Shown one piece after another: positions 1-11,331 of a DNA stretch of 64,000 nt. The translations under genes and the position numbers were made by a program. The first letter of the stretch is position 1, and the number at the start of each line of letters is the position of its first letter. Source of the stretch: Mrakia gelida (Eukaryota; Basidiomycota; Tremellomycetes; Cystofilobasidiales; Mrakiaceae); the NCBI GenBank assembly GCA_024345305.1, contig BRON01000001.1, positions 1,922,001-1,986,000 on the forward strand, read 5' to 3'. Under the pieces are notes generated by a model that worked only from the letters and a program-made list of their open reading frames with translations, had not been told where the DNA came from and ran no database searches.

Positions 1-36
1 GACCTTTTCTTCTTTTCTCTCTTCTCCTTCCCCCAG

Positions 37-675
37 AACTCTCGCATATCCTCTTACCTCTCGTTCACACAAATCCAAACCCTCACTCTCGACTTCACCC
101 ACACCTTCGTCCCCAATCCCATCCCCTCCCACCGAATCTCGTTCTCGCCTCGCTTCGGACCCACTCCCCTCCTCCTCAACCAACTTCAAGTCATCTACAA
201 CCCTCCCATCTCCAATCGACCCTCGATCCCCATCCCCATCGAAATCCTCCGTCGTCTCAACCCCCTCCGATGCACCTTCCGAGCGACCTGCGGCAGGAAA
301 CTCGACGCGTGGAGGCCAACGGTTTCGGTCGACTGCTGGACTCGACTCGAGTCCCTCTGCCTGATAGGGACGATCCCCTTTGCTTGGTCAGAAGGAGGAG
401 GGATCAGGATCGCGGGTCTCCCAGCGAAGGCGGTGGCGAAGCTGAGAGAACTGAGGTTCGAGTTCCCTTCGTGGTTCTTCGCTGAGGGAGAGAGAGACAG
501 CTCGTCGCCTCTGATCTCTCTTCTCGAAGCTGAGGCGTCGGAGTACGGCTTGGATAAGATGGAGGATGGGGCTCTGCTGCTCGTCGTTGAGTCTAAGCAA
601 GTGAGGAGGGACATAGAGGCGAAGGTCGAGGGACTCGCTGTGTTGTCGAAGAAAGTTTCCGTCGTTCTGCCTTGA
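37..675 (+). CDS. 3' terminal exon of an unknown gene (partial)
   Basis: An open frame runs from just after a CAG acceptor at 34-36 to a TGA at 673-675 and encodes about 212 residues. The N-terminal part of the gene lies to the left of the window. The frame contains a Leu/Pro-rich first half (ILRRLNPLRC, CWTRLESLCLIG) and a more charged second half ending in KKVSVVLP. The pyrimidine tract before position 37 and the uninterrupted frame support a real last exon. I recognise no family. The Leu-rich spacing is loosely like fungal F-box or LRR proteins, but that is only an impression. Frames on the opposite strand here are shadows. Confidence 0.55.
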   Translation, partial: NSRISSYLSFTQIQTLTLDFTHTFVPNPIPSHRISFSPRFGPTPLLLNQLQVIYNPPISNRPSIPIPIEILRRLNPLRCTFRATCGRKLDAWRPTVSVDCWTRLESLCLIGTIPFAWSEGGGIRIAGLPAKAVAKLRELRFEFPSWFFAEGERDSSSPLISLLEAEASEYGLDKMEDGALLLVVESKQVRRDIEAKVEGLAVLSKKVSVVLP

Positions 676-679
676 AAGA

Positions 680-1300
680 GTGAGTATCTGTCTAAGCCTG
701 GGTTCGAGGTACCCGTGATCAATGTACTGACTGTTTTAATCCGTGTTTTCGCGAACAGGTCCATCTCGGTGAGTATGATTCGAAGCGCAACGGGTTTCAA
801 AGAGATTTCGAGCTGACCACGACGCGTTTGGCTTCCGTTCTTTCAGCTTCGACCTTGCCGTCGTCTCGGCTCGTTCGACCTCCCACCTCCCAGGGTGAAT
901 GCCTTTCAGTGATCAAGTGAGTCGCTTCGCTTCGATTCGCTTGGGAATAACGCGTTCATGAATATAGAGGATCGCTGACCTCTCTCCCCTTGTCTCGCCT
1001 CGCGTCCTCCTTCAGAGCTAAAGGATCTCTGGTCCAGCGCCGGCAAGGTCAACATCACTTAGGTGCAGCACGCTTTTCCGTTCAAGGAATGGCCCACCTA
1101 GGTTCGTTCCCTCCTTCCTTTCATTCTCCCTCGCGCCGACGAGGTGTTGACCTTCGAACCTTCCTTCGCTTCTTCTTCTTCAGATCAGTCCACACCAAAC
1201 TTCGCTTCGATCGCGATCAAGTGGAGCTTAGAAAAAACTCACAATGCCTCTGTGTCTTTCGCATCCGGCAGGGGACTCGGTAGAATAGTAACAGACCAGA
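680..1300 (+). other. Spliced-looking + strand tail with no convincing coding frame
   Basis: After the stop at 675 there are further well-formed + strand introns. One runs GTGAGT at 680 to CAG at 756-758, a second GTGAGT at 769 to CAG near 844-846, a third GTGAGT near 915 to CAG near 1015, and a fourth is likely at about 1101-1182. Three have a CTGAC-type branch site and the second carries ACGCGT. The pieces between them are short (10 to about 80 nt) and no frame joins them convincingly to the upstream gene. This could be an intron-bearing 3' UTR, a small gene I cannot read, or a non-coding transcript running into the 3' end of the lactate dehydrogenase gene. Confidence 0.35.
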
Positions 1301-1338
1301 TCGATGGCCGTCGTCGCGCGACTCGTTCGAAACGTTCA

Positions 1339-3973
1339 TCAAATATCCTTTGCGAGCAGCCCATCCATCAGCCCCACCATCTCCGGTTTCAGATCGTTGA
1401 TGCTCGCAGCTCCAAGAAGTCGCATCGTAACCTGTAGCTCCTGCTCCAAGACTGTTGAGACGAGAAAGAAAGAGAGGGGAAAGTCAGATTCACTCGAAAA
1501 AAAGGAGATGCAACGCGACGAGGGCAAGAACTCGAACGAGGTCGGAAGAGCAAGGAACTCACTCTCGATAGCTCTTACTACTCCTTGCTCGGCGTAGGCG
1601 GTTTGAGCGAAAAGGAAGGGTCTTCCCAGCCCAACACCTCTCGCTCCCAAGCACAAAGCCTTCACCACGTCCGATCCTCGTCTGACTCCTCCGTCGATCA
1701 TGACGGAGAAGTCGAGATCTTTAGCGAGCAGCTCTGGGTGTTGTTGTCGAATTCGGATCAGGGTTTCGAGAGGAGGAGGAGCGTGGTCGAGCTGAAAGAG
1801 GATGACGCGACGAAGCGAGGAAGGTTCGTTAGCTCTCGCGACTTCTCCAGCCAGCGAGGGAAGAAGGAAGGAGAGACTGACTTGACGGCCACCATGGTTC
1901 GAGAGAATGACTCCTGAGCAGCCAGCTTTGTAGGCGAGTAGCGCGTCCTCCGGAGTTGCTGTTAAGAAAGGATCAGGGTCAGGCGTCAGTCTCGACGCGT
2001 CCAGTCAATCGAGAGCGAAAGCGAGCGACTCACCAACTCCCTTCAGCAGGAGAGGAACTCCTGGAGCGAGACTCTTCAGCCACGGGATGTAGCTCCAGTC
2101 CAGGTTTCCGTCAAAGGGAACTTCCCAACTCGTCGCCTGCCCGAGACCAAGCTTCGTCCCTGTTGATCGAACGAAAGAAGTCGATAAGTCAGCTCACTCA
2201 AACGATCACGACATGTCCGAGAAGAAGAGACTCACGATCATCCTCTCGTTTCCCCTGACACGCTAGATCGACGGTGACGACGAGAGCCGTGCAGCCTCCT
2301 CTGCTCGAACAGAAGACGAAGAAACGGAACGAGACGTGTGGGTCAGCAACAGTTCTCTCGCTTCCTCGAAAACGGAGAGACCAGCTCTGAAACTCACTCG
2401 ACAGCCTCCCTGACCTTCTTTTCCACCTCCGACTTGTCCCTCGAAACGTAAAGCTGAAACCACACAGGTGCCTTGCCCCCCACTTTCCTCCTCTCCGCAA
2501 GGATCTCTCCCATTCCCAAACTCGCAGCCGACGAGATACAGTGAACGATGTGTCTGAGGGCAGCTCCACGTACAAGAGTCTTCTCCGCGTCTGGGTGGCC
2601 TGTTCCTGCTCTTGAAGCGGGCGAGATGAAGATGGGGAGAGGGGAGGGAGCGATGGAAGGGAGGAGGGAGGTTTCGATGGAGACGTCCTCGACGGGGACG
2701 AGGATCCGAGGTCGGAAGCGGAGGTAGGAGAAGGAGGACATGTTGTGTTTGAAAGCTGTAAGTGGCGACGAGAGAATGGAGATGGGGAGGGTCATAGCGG
2801 TGAGCTGAGCCCGAGAGGACTCGAAACGCGACGCGTCGAGAAAAGCAAAATAATAACTCACCGACTCCATCCTCAGCCACACTGGCGTAGAACTTGTAGG
2901 CCTTGCTATCGTCTCCGAGTACCCTCTGAGCCATCGTCTCGAACTCGTTGAGATTGATGATCTTGTCGACGGGAGGGAGAGCGAGACGACGTTCAGCTCG
3001 ATCTTCCTCCGTCACCTCGCCTTCGCTGTTCCCTGCTAGCAACTGGTAACCAGTCGCGGTATCGACGGTTCCGACGAGGCACGATGATGGGAGTTTCGAA
3101 GCGAGAGTCCCAGCGGGATGGATGGGCTTGAAGAGCTCACTGTTCCGTTTACGGTGAAGAAAAGCGAGAGCGACGAGCGAGTCAGCTTCGAACGGGAGCA
3201 GCTGCGACGCGTCTCGCTCAGATGTCAGCAGCTGATACGTACGTGGCGTCGTGTCCAGCTTGGGATAAGATGATCGCCTTCCCTCCAGGGTGGTGGGAGA
3301 GGTAGTTGGTGACGCTGAATGAGAAGGGGAGGAAGCGCGAGGCGAGAGGTGAGCTCGTGCTACGCTCAACGATCCGTCTGAGAATCATCGAGACTCACTC
3401 CCAAACCTGACCACCGATAACAACCCAACATGACTCTCTGCGAGACGAAGAGAGGGAGAGGAGAACGAACGACGAAGGGGGAAAGGGATAAAAAGACGGG
3501 AAACGAGCTTGTCAGCATCTTCGGGGCAACGAAAGAGGGACGATGAGAGGTGATCGGACTGACTCTGTAGAGTGGGTAAGAATCTCCCTCGCTGGTATCG
3601 ATCGCAGAGCCAGTTTCGAAGAAGGAGGTTGATCGTCGAGCTGGATCGTTCGAAGGGAGGAGAACGAGTAGGCGAGAACCGAGGCGGCAAAGATCGAGCC
3701 CTACCATCGAGACCGAGAAGTAGAAACAGGTCAGTCCGAGCGTCTGTCTTCCAGTAGATACATAACTGGAAAGAGGGGCAGAGAAGGACTCACAGCGAGG
3801 AGGGTCGAGCGAGATGGGAATGGCGCTCGAGCTGAGCTCGCAGATGGTCGGCTGAAAGCGGGCTCGTTCGAAGCGGCTCTGCCAGAGACTGTACGGCTTG
3901 GACGAGTTTTGAGGAGAGCGGATCTGAGGCCTTGAGGCCTAGTGACTCGTAGGAGAGACGTTGGGGTCGACAT
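1339..3973 (-). CDS. CYB2: Mitochondrial L-lactate dehydrogenase, flavocytochrome b2 type
   Basis: The enzyme oxidises L-lactate to pyruvate and passes electrons to cytochrome c in the mitochondrial intermembrane space. The start ATG at 3973 opens an Arg/Ser-rich presequence (MSTPTSLLRVTRPQGLRSAL), followed by a short hydrophobic sorting segment (GSIFAASVLAYSFS). That bipartite layout is typical of this family. A cytochrome b5 domain follows, with haem-ligand motif HPGG in NYLSHHPGGKAI and AGHDAT. The FMN domain contains VWFQLYVSRD, LLLKGV, the catalytic His in GVILSNHGGRQ, the flavin phosphate site MIDGGVRRGSDVVKAL and GARGVGLGRPF. It ends TMRLLGAASINDLKPEM...LLAKDI. About nine or ten short introns interrupt it, and several carry ACGCGT. 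I joined exons across splice sites at HDAT/ELFKPIHP and AIE/ILEQEL, where the protein reads through cleanly. Confidence 0.88.
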
Positions 3974-4437
3974 TTGGCTTCGATGTGGTTGGTGGAAGAG
4001 GGACAGCGAAGAGCTCGGTCGGCGGGAGGAATGGGCCGTGTTCCGGAGAAAAAAAAGAGAGAAGTTTTGGTTTTGTCTGTGGGCTCAAGCTTTGTTATCT
4101 GCGAGATACAATAAAAGCTGTTTGAAGGTCAAGGGAAGAGAAGATGCGGAGAAGAGGAGGGGGTCTAGAAAGGAACGATCGCGTCGAGCTCACCTGAAGC
4201 TCGCTGCTTCCCTCCCTCGAGGCATTCTCCTTCTCCCCCGCTCGAAAGATGATCCGTCCTCGCTCGAAAAATGAGAAGGAGGTGCGTCAGTAGATTACCC
4301 CGAAATGAGCGAGCTGAGGTTGCGAGAGAGAGCAGAGGAAAAGCGTAAAGGTCATGGTTGATCGTGAGGGAGGGCTGAGGAGAACGACGAGGGGAGTAGA
4401 TCTCTAGACAGATGGGGAAGTAAGAGGTAGCCGAAGC
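3974..4437. promoter_or_regulatory. Intergenic: upstream of CYB2 and 3' flank of the DDHD gene
   Basis: Both neighbours are on the minus strand, so this holds the 3' UTR of the phospholipase gene and the promoter of the lactate dehydrogenase gene. I see no clear TATA box or other gene in it. Confidence 0.4.
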
Positions 4438-7400
4438 CTAGACCGGCGTCTGCCCCGTTGCTGGTTCTGATAGAGGGACGAAGGAGGAAGGAGGTCAGCG
4501 GAGTATCGACGAAGAGAAGAGGAAATGACTCGACTCACCGTCCTCGGTCTTGGATGTCGAGAAGACCTCCGTGAGAAGGAAAGCAGCGAACGAGGGATCA
4601 CTCCAGTAGAGACCATGAGCAGAGACCATGTCGAGGTATTCGCTGAGCGAGGCTGAGATGGAAAGAAGGGAAGAAGAGGGAGGTCAATTTGGGTCGACGC
4701 GACGAGGCGAAGGAGGAGATCGATGAACGAACCTGAGGGAGCGGGAAGAAAGAAGCTGGTCGAACGAGATTATAAGTCAGTAGAGCTTCGACCAAGAGGA
4801 GCGAAGCAGACGTCGACTCACTCGACCGATCCGTGAGGGTTCAAAGCGAGGAAGCGTTGTTCTGCTAGGCTTAGAGTCTGAGCCTTCTCTCGATCGGTTT
4901 GCTTCAGGACCTGCGACGACGAGAGAAAATTAAGCGGGTGCTAGTCGAGAGAATGTCGGAACCCGAGATGTATGTATCGCTGACCTTCTGCTCGGGGAAG
5001 CGAGGGACCTTCTTCTCCGAAACGTCCTCCTCGTTTTGAGACGCCCAAGGCTGAGGAACGAGAACGAGTCAGCGACGAGGAACCAGCGCGAGGAGCGAGA
5101 CAAGAAGTGGCACACTCACAGGAGTCGGTAGAGACGGAAGATTCGGAAGAGCAGGTAGGGATTTAGCGAGCTCCGAGAATGATCCGAAGACGCTGTCGAG
5201 GGTTGATTGCGTCGCTGATGGAATTGAGATGGGATCGATCTTGCGTCCGAGGGAGGCATCGACGGTGGAGTTGAGCATGTAGGCGACTGGGTCGGCGGGC
5301 TCGAAGATGTTGTAGAGTCTGTCACACGAAAAGCAACCGAAGCGACCGGCTCGATCCAAGGCAAGGCCGACGGGAGCGTCCATCGTTCGTTCTCGTCCCT
5401 GTTGGAACGAACGAGAAGGGAGGTCAGCGCTGAAGAGACACGAAGAGAAGTGTTAGAGATCGCTCACCCTACGAGGGACGATCTGCGACTGCTCGATGTG
5501 CAGGAAAAGACCGAGAGGGGATCCGACTGAAGGAAGAGACGCGACGAGTCAGCACGCGTCGAGGATGAAACGAATACGAACGAGAACTTGACTCACCGAG
5601 GAAAAGAGAGTGCGTCGAGAAGATGAATCGATCGCGAGTCTTGTAGAGGACCTGAAGCATAAGAGAGACGTTGTCAGCATCGAGCGAGCTAGATTCGGCC
5701 AGGAGAAGCAGGACTCACCGACTTCGGCAGCGAAGAGAGAGGAGGAAGAAGAGTCGGCTGATTCGAGAGGATGTTGGCTACGAGGGCGGAGCCGAGAGAG
5801 TGACCGATGATGTGGACTCGACCACCGTTCTTCTCGAAGTCGGGGTGTCTGAAAGGAAAGAGCTCGGAGTCAGCAGTGAAGAGTGGCGAACAACGAGCGG
5901 AAAGAAGGGCAGAGCGACGAACCTGCGAGTCCAGAGTCGATACGTTCGATTCGCCTCTGTCGCAACAGCCTCGATCATGCTCTCTCGGTGCTTACTGAGG
6001 TAGAAGGGGATGTCGAGAAGGCTGGTTGCGAGCAGAAAAGTCGATCGAGGCGGGAGTCAGTCTCGACGCGAGACCTCAAAGATCAACGCGCAGGAAGACA
6101 GGGACTCACACGTTGTTTATTAGATCCCTCACATATGGGATGCTTTTATTCAGGGTGATGTCCTCCAGAGCGAATCGATTCGAGAGCGAATGCGTTTCGT
6201 CCTCCTCCGTCGTCGGCGCCTGCTTGAACTTGAGCGATCCTCTCCACTGAATCGGCAGGAACTGGACTTGGTTTCCTCCCATCATCTGCTTGACGGCTTC
6301 TCCCTTCGCTTGCTTCTGAGCCTCGATTCGGAGGGTGTTGGAGTCCTGTGGCGGCGAAGCGAGACGAAGAGATAGGAGAACGAGAAAGGTCAGACGCGTC
6401 GTCCCCAGAAGGCTTTTCGTTCGATTGAATCGGTTTGAGACGCACGTAAACCGAGTTGAAAGACTCATGAGTCGAAGCGAGTTGTTGACCGATACCATGA
6501 ACGACCTGTTTCGAGCCCAAGCGACGCACGAAATCAGCTTCAAGAACGAAAAGCAGCTCAAACTCGATGAGACGACGCGAATCCGACAAACTCACGAGGA
6601 ACAGCTCCTTAACCTCCGAAGCAGCAGGCTCTCCCGGCTCTCCGTTCTCCTTGTGCACAGGAACCTCTACTCCCTCCTCCAAATCGACCTGGCCCTTCCC
6701 CGACGGCTCAGCCGCGTCGCTCTCCGACTTCCTCACCGCCTCCCATCCTCGATAAACGAGGGTTCCTCCCGAGAACGTTCCCGAAGCACGAAGAGCCGCC
6801 CAGAAGGTCTGCGAGAGCTTGCTCGTTATCGATTCCTTGTCGCTGGGAAGAGGGAACACGAGAAGGAAGAATGGTCTCGTTAGTCGCGGCGAACGAAGTC
6901 ATCATCGGTCGCGAACGTCAGAACGTCTGGGAAAGACACGAGCTCGAGACGCACTAAACGACCTCAGCGAGACTCTCATCCTGGTAGAGAACGTGCGATC
7001 CGAATCCAAGAGGTTTGGCGGTAGGAAGAGGGACGAAGACGGAGTCGTCGTTGTCCGCCAGTCGGCCAGTGAGTTCGTCGGGGTAGGCAGTCTTCCAGGA
7101 CTCAGCAGCTCTGAAACACGACGATGACAAAGCAGAAGACGAGTCAGTTGGTGCGAAGGGAGAAGGGAGAGGAGCGAGCGACGTACTGGTAGCCTTTCTC
7201 CAGATCGTCGGCCAACTCCTCAGGACACGGCGTCTTTTCGTCGTAGAACCAGCGACCTCGACGAACGGGGATGTTGGGTCCTTTGTGAAGCCAGAAGACG
7301 GGGTAGAGCTGCAAACGAGCGACGACTCTTATCAGCTTTCGGTCGCGAAGGGAAGAGACGAGAGAGGAAAGAAGCTCGAGCTCACCTTCATCTGCTTGAC

Positions 7401-8154
7401 GTCGACCTCAAAGAGTCCGTCCTGTTCGAACCCAACACACCGTAATCAGTCAAAATCCAACGTCGTGAGCTCCCTGTATACTCACCTTAGCTATCGGCAC
7501 TCCCATCTCTCCCTCAGCAACCTCCAACTCCTCAACGGTCATCTCCCTATCCGCCTCCTCCGCCGCGAGCTCAACCCTCCCTTCCTCCTCCTCCAACATC
7601 TCGTCCGCCTCCTTCTCCACCTCTACCAGCGTCTTGTTCTTCTTCTGCTCCTCGATGGCTCGTTGGTTCTCCTTTTCGAGTTTCGCGATCTGCTCTTTTG
7701 AGGGGTTCTTGGTGCGAGTAGCGAGTTGATCTTCTTGGGAGAGAGCAAGGAAGGTCCGTTCGAGTTCGTCGGATTCCTTCTTGGAGAAGGAAGCGTAGGA
7801 TTCAGAGAGAGCTGAGACGGGGATGCCCTGGAGGTGAACGAGGTGAGAGAAGAGAAGAAGAGGTCAGCGAAGAGGTGGAGGGACGGAGGGAAGGATCGTT
7901 CGGGCGACCGAACAAGAGGAAGGAAGGGAGATTGCGAGAGATCAGATGGAAGAACGAACAGCGAGAGAAAGGTAAGGTTGACCGAGATGAAGCCAGCGGA
8001 TATCTGAGAACATGAACCAGGTTCAAGTCAGCGAACGGAGCTGTCGAGAAAGTAGAGAGTCACACGAGAAGGAGAAGGCAAGAAGGAAGAGGTCGAGCTC
8101 ACCGAGTTCAGGTTTCCTTCCAGCTCCCTTGCGTATCTTCTTGGAGGACGACAT
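4438..8154 (-). CDS. DDHD-domain phospholipase (phosphatidic acid-preferring PLA1 type)
   Basis: This intracellular phospholipase A1 family acts on phosphatidic acid and related lipids at mitochondrial or ER/Golgi membranes. The start MSSSKKIRKGAGRKPELG is at 8154; an in-frame Met at 8229 is a possible earlier start. The order of parts is an N-terminal segment with PVFWLHKGPNIPVRRGRWFY, an acidic coiled stretch, and VVHGIGQQLASTHESFNSVY. Then come QVQFLPIQWRGSLKF, the nucleophile motif HIIGHSLGSALVANIL near 5750, and the DDHD-type region RLYNIFEPADPVAYMLN near 5300. The end is near SEYLDMVSAHGLYWSDP and a final exon ending TGQTPV at 4438. Many short introns interrupt the gene, several with ACGCGT. 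The general substrate class follows from the family; the exact lipid is not visible in the sequence. Confidence 0.8.
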
Positions 8155-8670
8155 AGCAGACGGGAATCGATGAGGTTTGAGCTGGAGCTTGAGAAGACTA
8201 GGGAGGAAGTTTCGAGGCAAGCCTTGCATCCGAGCCTGGGCGTTGGGAGCAGAGAGAAGAGGAGCATGCTTCCCAACTCGTTCGTTTTCGGCGCAGTCGA
8301 AGGGGTCATTGAGTTTGGATTGAGCCCGTTCATCTTCTCTTTCCGTTCCCTATTTTGGTCTCACTCGCTGCAAGGGAGTCGAAGAGGGAGTGGATAGTAT
8401 GGCAGAGAGGTACGGAAGTAACAAGAAGGAAGCGAGCGAAGGAGGGAAGACAAGGAAGGGAGCGAGCGATCGAAGAAGTCCGAACGTGTGTGGTCTCGAG
8501 AGTTACTGGTACAGGCAAGAAGGAGTCCGGGGGAAGAGGAAGGAAAGAAAGAAGCGTTACAGCACAATTTGGTAAAGAAACAGCAAGAGAAACGCCAAGA
8601 ATGACACGAAAGAAGAAGCGAAACCGAAAAACGAAAGCCCAAAACGCGTCGTCGTCTCGTCGACCCTCAA
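8155..8670. promoter_or_regulatory. Intergenic: upstream of DDHD gene and 3' flank of membrane protein gene
   Basis: This is a purine-rich (+ strand) stretch between two minus-strand genes. It should hold the phospholipase 5' leader and promoter and the 3' UTR of the next gene. Open frames here (for example on + near 8355-8681) are low-complexity Arg/Lys/Glu frames without features of real proteins. Confidence 0.35.
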
Positions 8671-10725
8671 TCAGAACCTGAACGCCCTTTGACCTCCCGA
8701 TGAGCTTCCCATCCCGGTTTGACCCACGTTCAGCTCGTAAGCTCGAGTCCTTGGCATCGACGTGGTTCCTCGCTCCTCGTGAGAGTCTTCGCTCGAGGTT
8801 TCCGACGCGTCCTTGAACGGCGAAGGTCCTCGTCGACCGTTGGAAGGAGCCCTGCGAGGGAAGGATGGCGTAGAGGGTTGGTGAGATGCTGAGATGGGTG
8901 TAGGGGAAGGGATGGAGTGCGAGTGTGAAGATCCAGGGTTCGTGAGGTTCCTCGCGCGCGACGGTTCTCCACCGAACGTCCCCGTCGACGCGAAGGACCT
9001 GAGCGACGTGATGCTCTTCTCCGACTTGAGACTCGGCGAGTAACTTGGACTCCTCGTCGAAATGGTCTCGATGGGTTCTGCTTGACGGTGGAGGAGATGA
9101 GCGAGGACGGTAGGGGAGGGAAGTGGAGGAGGAGCGGCGACGACGATGGCGGTTCGAGCAGTTGAGGTACGAGTGAGGTTGACGTCGCTTTGGGTGGATT
9201 GGGAGGGAGGGCAATGGAGGTTCTCGAGGTGAGGGGAGCCGTAGATGATCCTGGTATCCTCGGTGAAGATTACGGAGTCGTTGAGGCGACGAAGACGACT
9301 TGGGACGAAGACGGGGGTTCTCGAGTCCTCCTCCCTCTCCTGTTGAAGTGGATCCGACGTGATTCGACTATGATAAGACGGCGAAGACTCCATGAGCTCG
9401 AGGATCGTAGGGAAGAAGCCGAGGGCTTGAAGGAAGGAGAATCAATGACGGCTGAGGAGGCGACAAAGAATCGAAGCAGTTCAGTCTCGGTCGCGTCGAA
9501 GAACGAACCGAGCGAGACGAGGCAACATAAAGCTCACCGAGTAGCACAGCAGCTCCGAGCGATACAGGCAACCAGATCCCAGATCCACTCCCATCTCCGA
9601 CCCCGACCTCCTGTGCGAATGAGGATGCGATCCAAGCGGTCAAGACGACGGCCCGTCTGATCCTCCCATCCTCGAGGACGGCGGACCAAGTGGACGATTC
9701 CCAATGACTGATGAGGACAATCCGACCGAGGAGGTAGACAGAGACGAGGAGGTTGAGGGAGAGAGGAACGGCGTAGTAGAGGAAGGTTTGGCGAAAGCAG
9801 AGAGCGGAGGCGAACGGAGGTGGGAGGATTTGAAGTGAGGATCCGGTGAGCGTCGTAGAGAGGAGGGTCATGATCTGAGCAGGAGAGGGACGAGAAACAA
9901 AGTAAGCATCAGTCAGATCTACTGAGCTCAAACCCAAGAAGAGGCAGCAACTCACGAGCTGAAGACCGACGAAAACTCGAACGCAGAAGACCTCATTCTT
10001 CCTTCCCTTCGCTCCTTCACCTCTTACCTTCCCGCTCGCGTGCTGAAGATCCAGAGTGACCTTGAAGATGGCGAAGTATCTCGAGGCGGCGAGAGCGAGA
10101 AAGCTGACGATCCCCAGAAGGTAGCAAAGGATCTCGGCGTCCGGTCGAAGGGAGACGAGGGAGGACATGGCGAAGAAAGAGAGCAGGAGGATGGAGAGGG
10201 AGAAGATGGCGACCAGTCCTGGAAATGATCGTAAGAGAGCGGGTGTCAGACTGGTCCGAGGGAGGGATCTTGCTCTCGAAACGAACAGGACTGGATGATC
10301 AGAAGATCGAGAGCGAGGAACGAACGGAACTCACGACCTTCTTCTCCTGCTTCACCTCCTGCCGCCTTCTCGACTTCTACAGCCCCAACACCCAGCGTTT
10401 TCACTCTCCAGCTCTCAACTCCTCTCGATTCACCATCTCCAGCTGCAACTTGAGCCGTCCTCAACCTCTTCTCCTCGTCGTCAACCTCCTCCTCCCCCTC
10501 TTGGCCTCCCTCCCTCTCCCTGAGCCAGCCCGTCGCTTTGAGCTTCCTGCAGTTCTTCTCGAGAAAGAGCAGGCGAGCGACGGTCCTTCCCGAGTAGATG
10601 AAGAGGAGGAAGAGAGCGAGGAGGGAGGGGAATCGACCGTCGGAATGGACGTAGAAGGTGTCGAGGGAGGGATGAGGAGTGAGCTTGAAAGCTGCGAACG
10701 TCGAGTGGGAGTCGTCCGAGAGCAT
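8671..10725 (-). CDS. Multi-pass membrane protein with long Ser-rich cytosolic tail, unknown function
   Basis: The start is at 10725 (MLSDDSHSTFAAFKLTPHPS). A first hydrophobic segment (FPSLLALFLLFIYSGRTVARL) is followed by an acidic linker. Two more segments near 10200-10050 follow (AIFSLSILLLSFFAMSSLV, ILCYLLGIVSFLALAASRYF). Segments near 9900-9540 include TFLYYAVPLSLNLLVSVYLL and IWLPVSLGAAVLL. The C-terminal 230 or so residues are hydrophilic and rich in Ser, Pro and Thr (PSFPRRAPSNGRRGPSPF), ending GGQRAFRF. I count about six or seven membrane segments. The shape resembles fungal 7-TM sensors such as PalH/Rim21, but I see no diagnostic motif, so no function is assigned. Three or four introns are visible. 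Confidence 0.55.
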
Positions 10726-11331
10726 CGTTGCTTCCTCAAAGCTTGAGAGGAAGAGGTGAGGAAGGGAAAGCGACGGTAGTGACCTCGACCAGCGAGGGGA
10801 GGGAGAGAGGGAGGGAGCTGGAGAGACGGGAAGCGAGGTGGGGAAGGAGGAGAGGGGAAGGGAGGGAGAAGAGCGAGAAATTGCTTGATCCCAGCTCCCG
10901 GGGAAAGAAACGAGTTCGAGCGGGGGTAATACGTCCTCCAGAAGACGAGTGAGATGTCGATGGTGGTGGTTGCGAGTCCTCAGGACGTCCTGACTGCTGC
11001 CGAAGAGAGGAGGGAGGAAGGAGGGAGGGAGAGGGGTCGAGCTCGGAGCTCGTCCGTTGTTGTCCGTCCTCTCTCAGGGCAGGAGGGGGTGCGAGAACCC
11101 CGACGGTCGGTGTATAGCGTTCCTAGGACATGCGAGGGAGCGTGGAAGGGGAGGGAGGAAGCGGCGAGGTTCGGATGGAGAGGTCGAAGCGGTTGAAGGC
11201 GAGAAGAGTCGAGCTCGCAAAGGTCGAGCTCTTCGCCTCGTCGCCTTTTTCTTCTCTTCGGTCGGAGAAGCGTGTATATCGTCAGATCCGCAGAGCTCTA
11301 AAGATTTACCTCAAAGTGCGAAACGAACCTT
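10726..11331. promoter_or_regulatory. Intergenic between membrane-protein gene and bZIP gene
   Basis: This is a GA-rich (+ strand) interval between two minus-strand genes. It holds the upstream region of the membrane-protein gene and the 3' flank of the bZIP gene that ends at 11332. Open frames here are low-complexity Arg/Glu/Gly and I do not regard them as genes. Confidence 0.35.

Noticed and set aside
2263..3369. A 368-codon minus-strand open frame over the lactate dehydrogenase gene
   Set aside because: It merges true exons with introns read through in changing frames. Conserved motifs are only continuous after splicing, so it is not a separate gene.
8355..8681. Long + strand open frame rich in Arg, Lys and Glu upstream of the phospholipase gene
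   Set aside because: It is a low-complexity frame in purine-rich DNA antisense to other frames. It has no splice context and no protein-like motifs.
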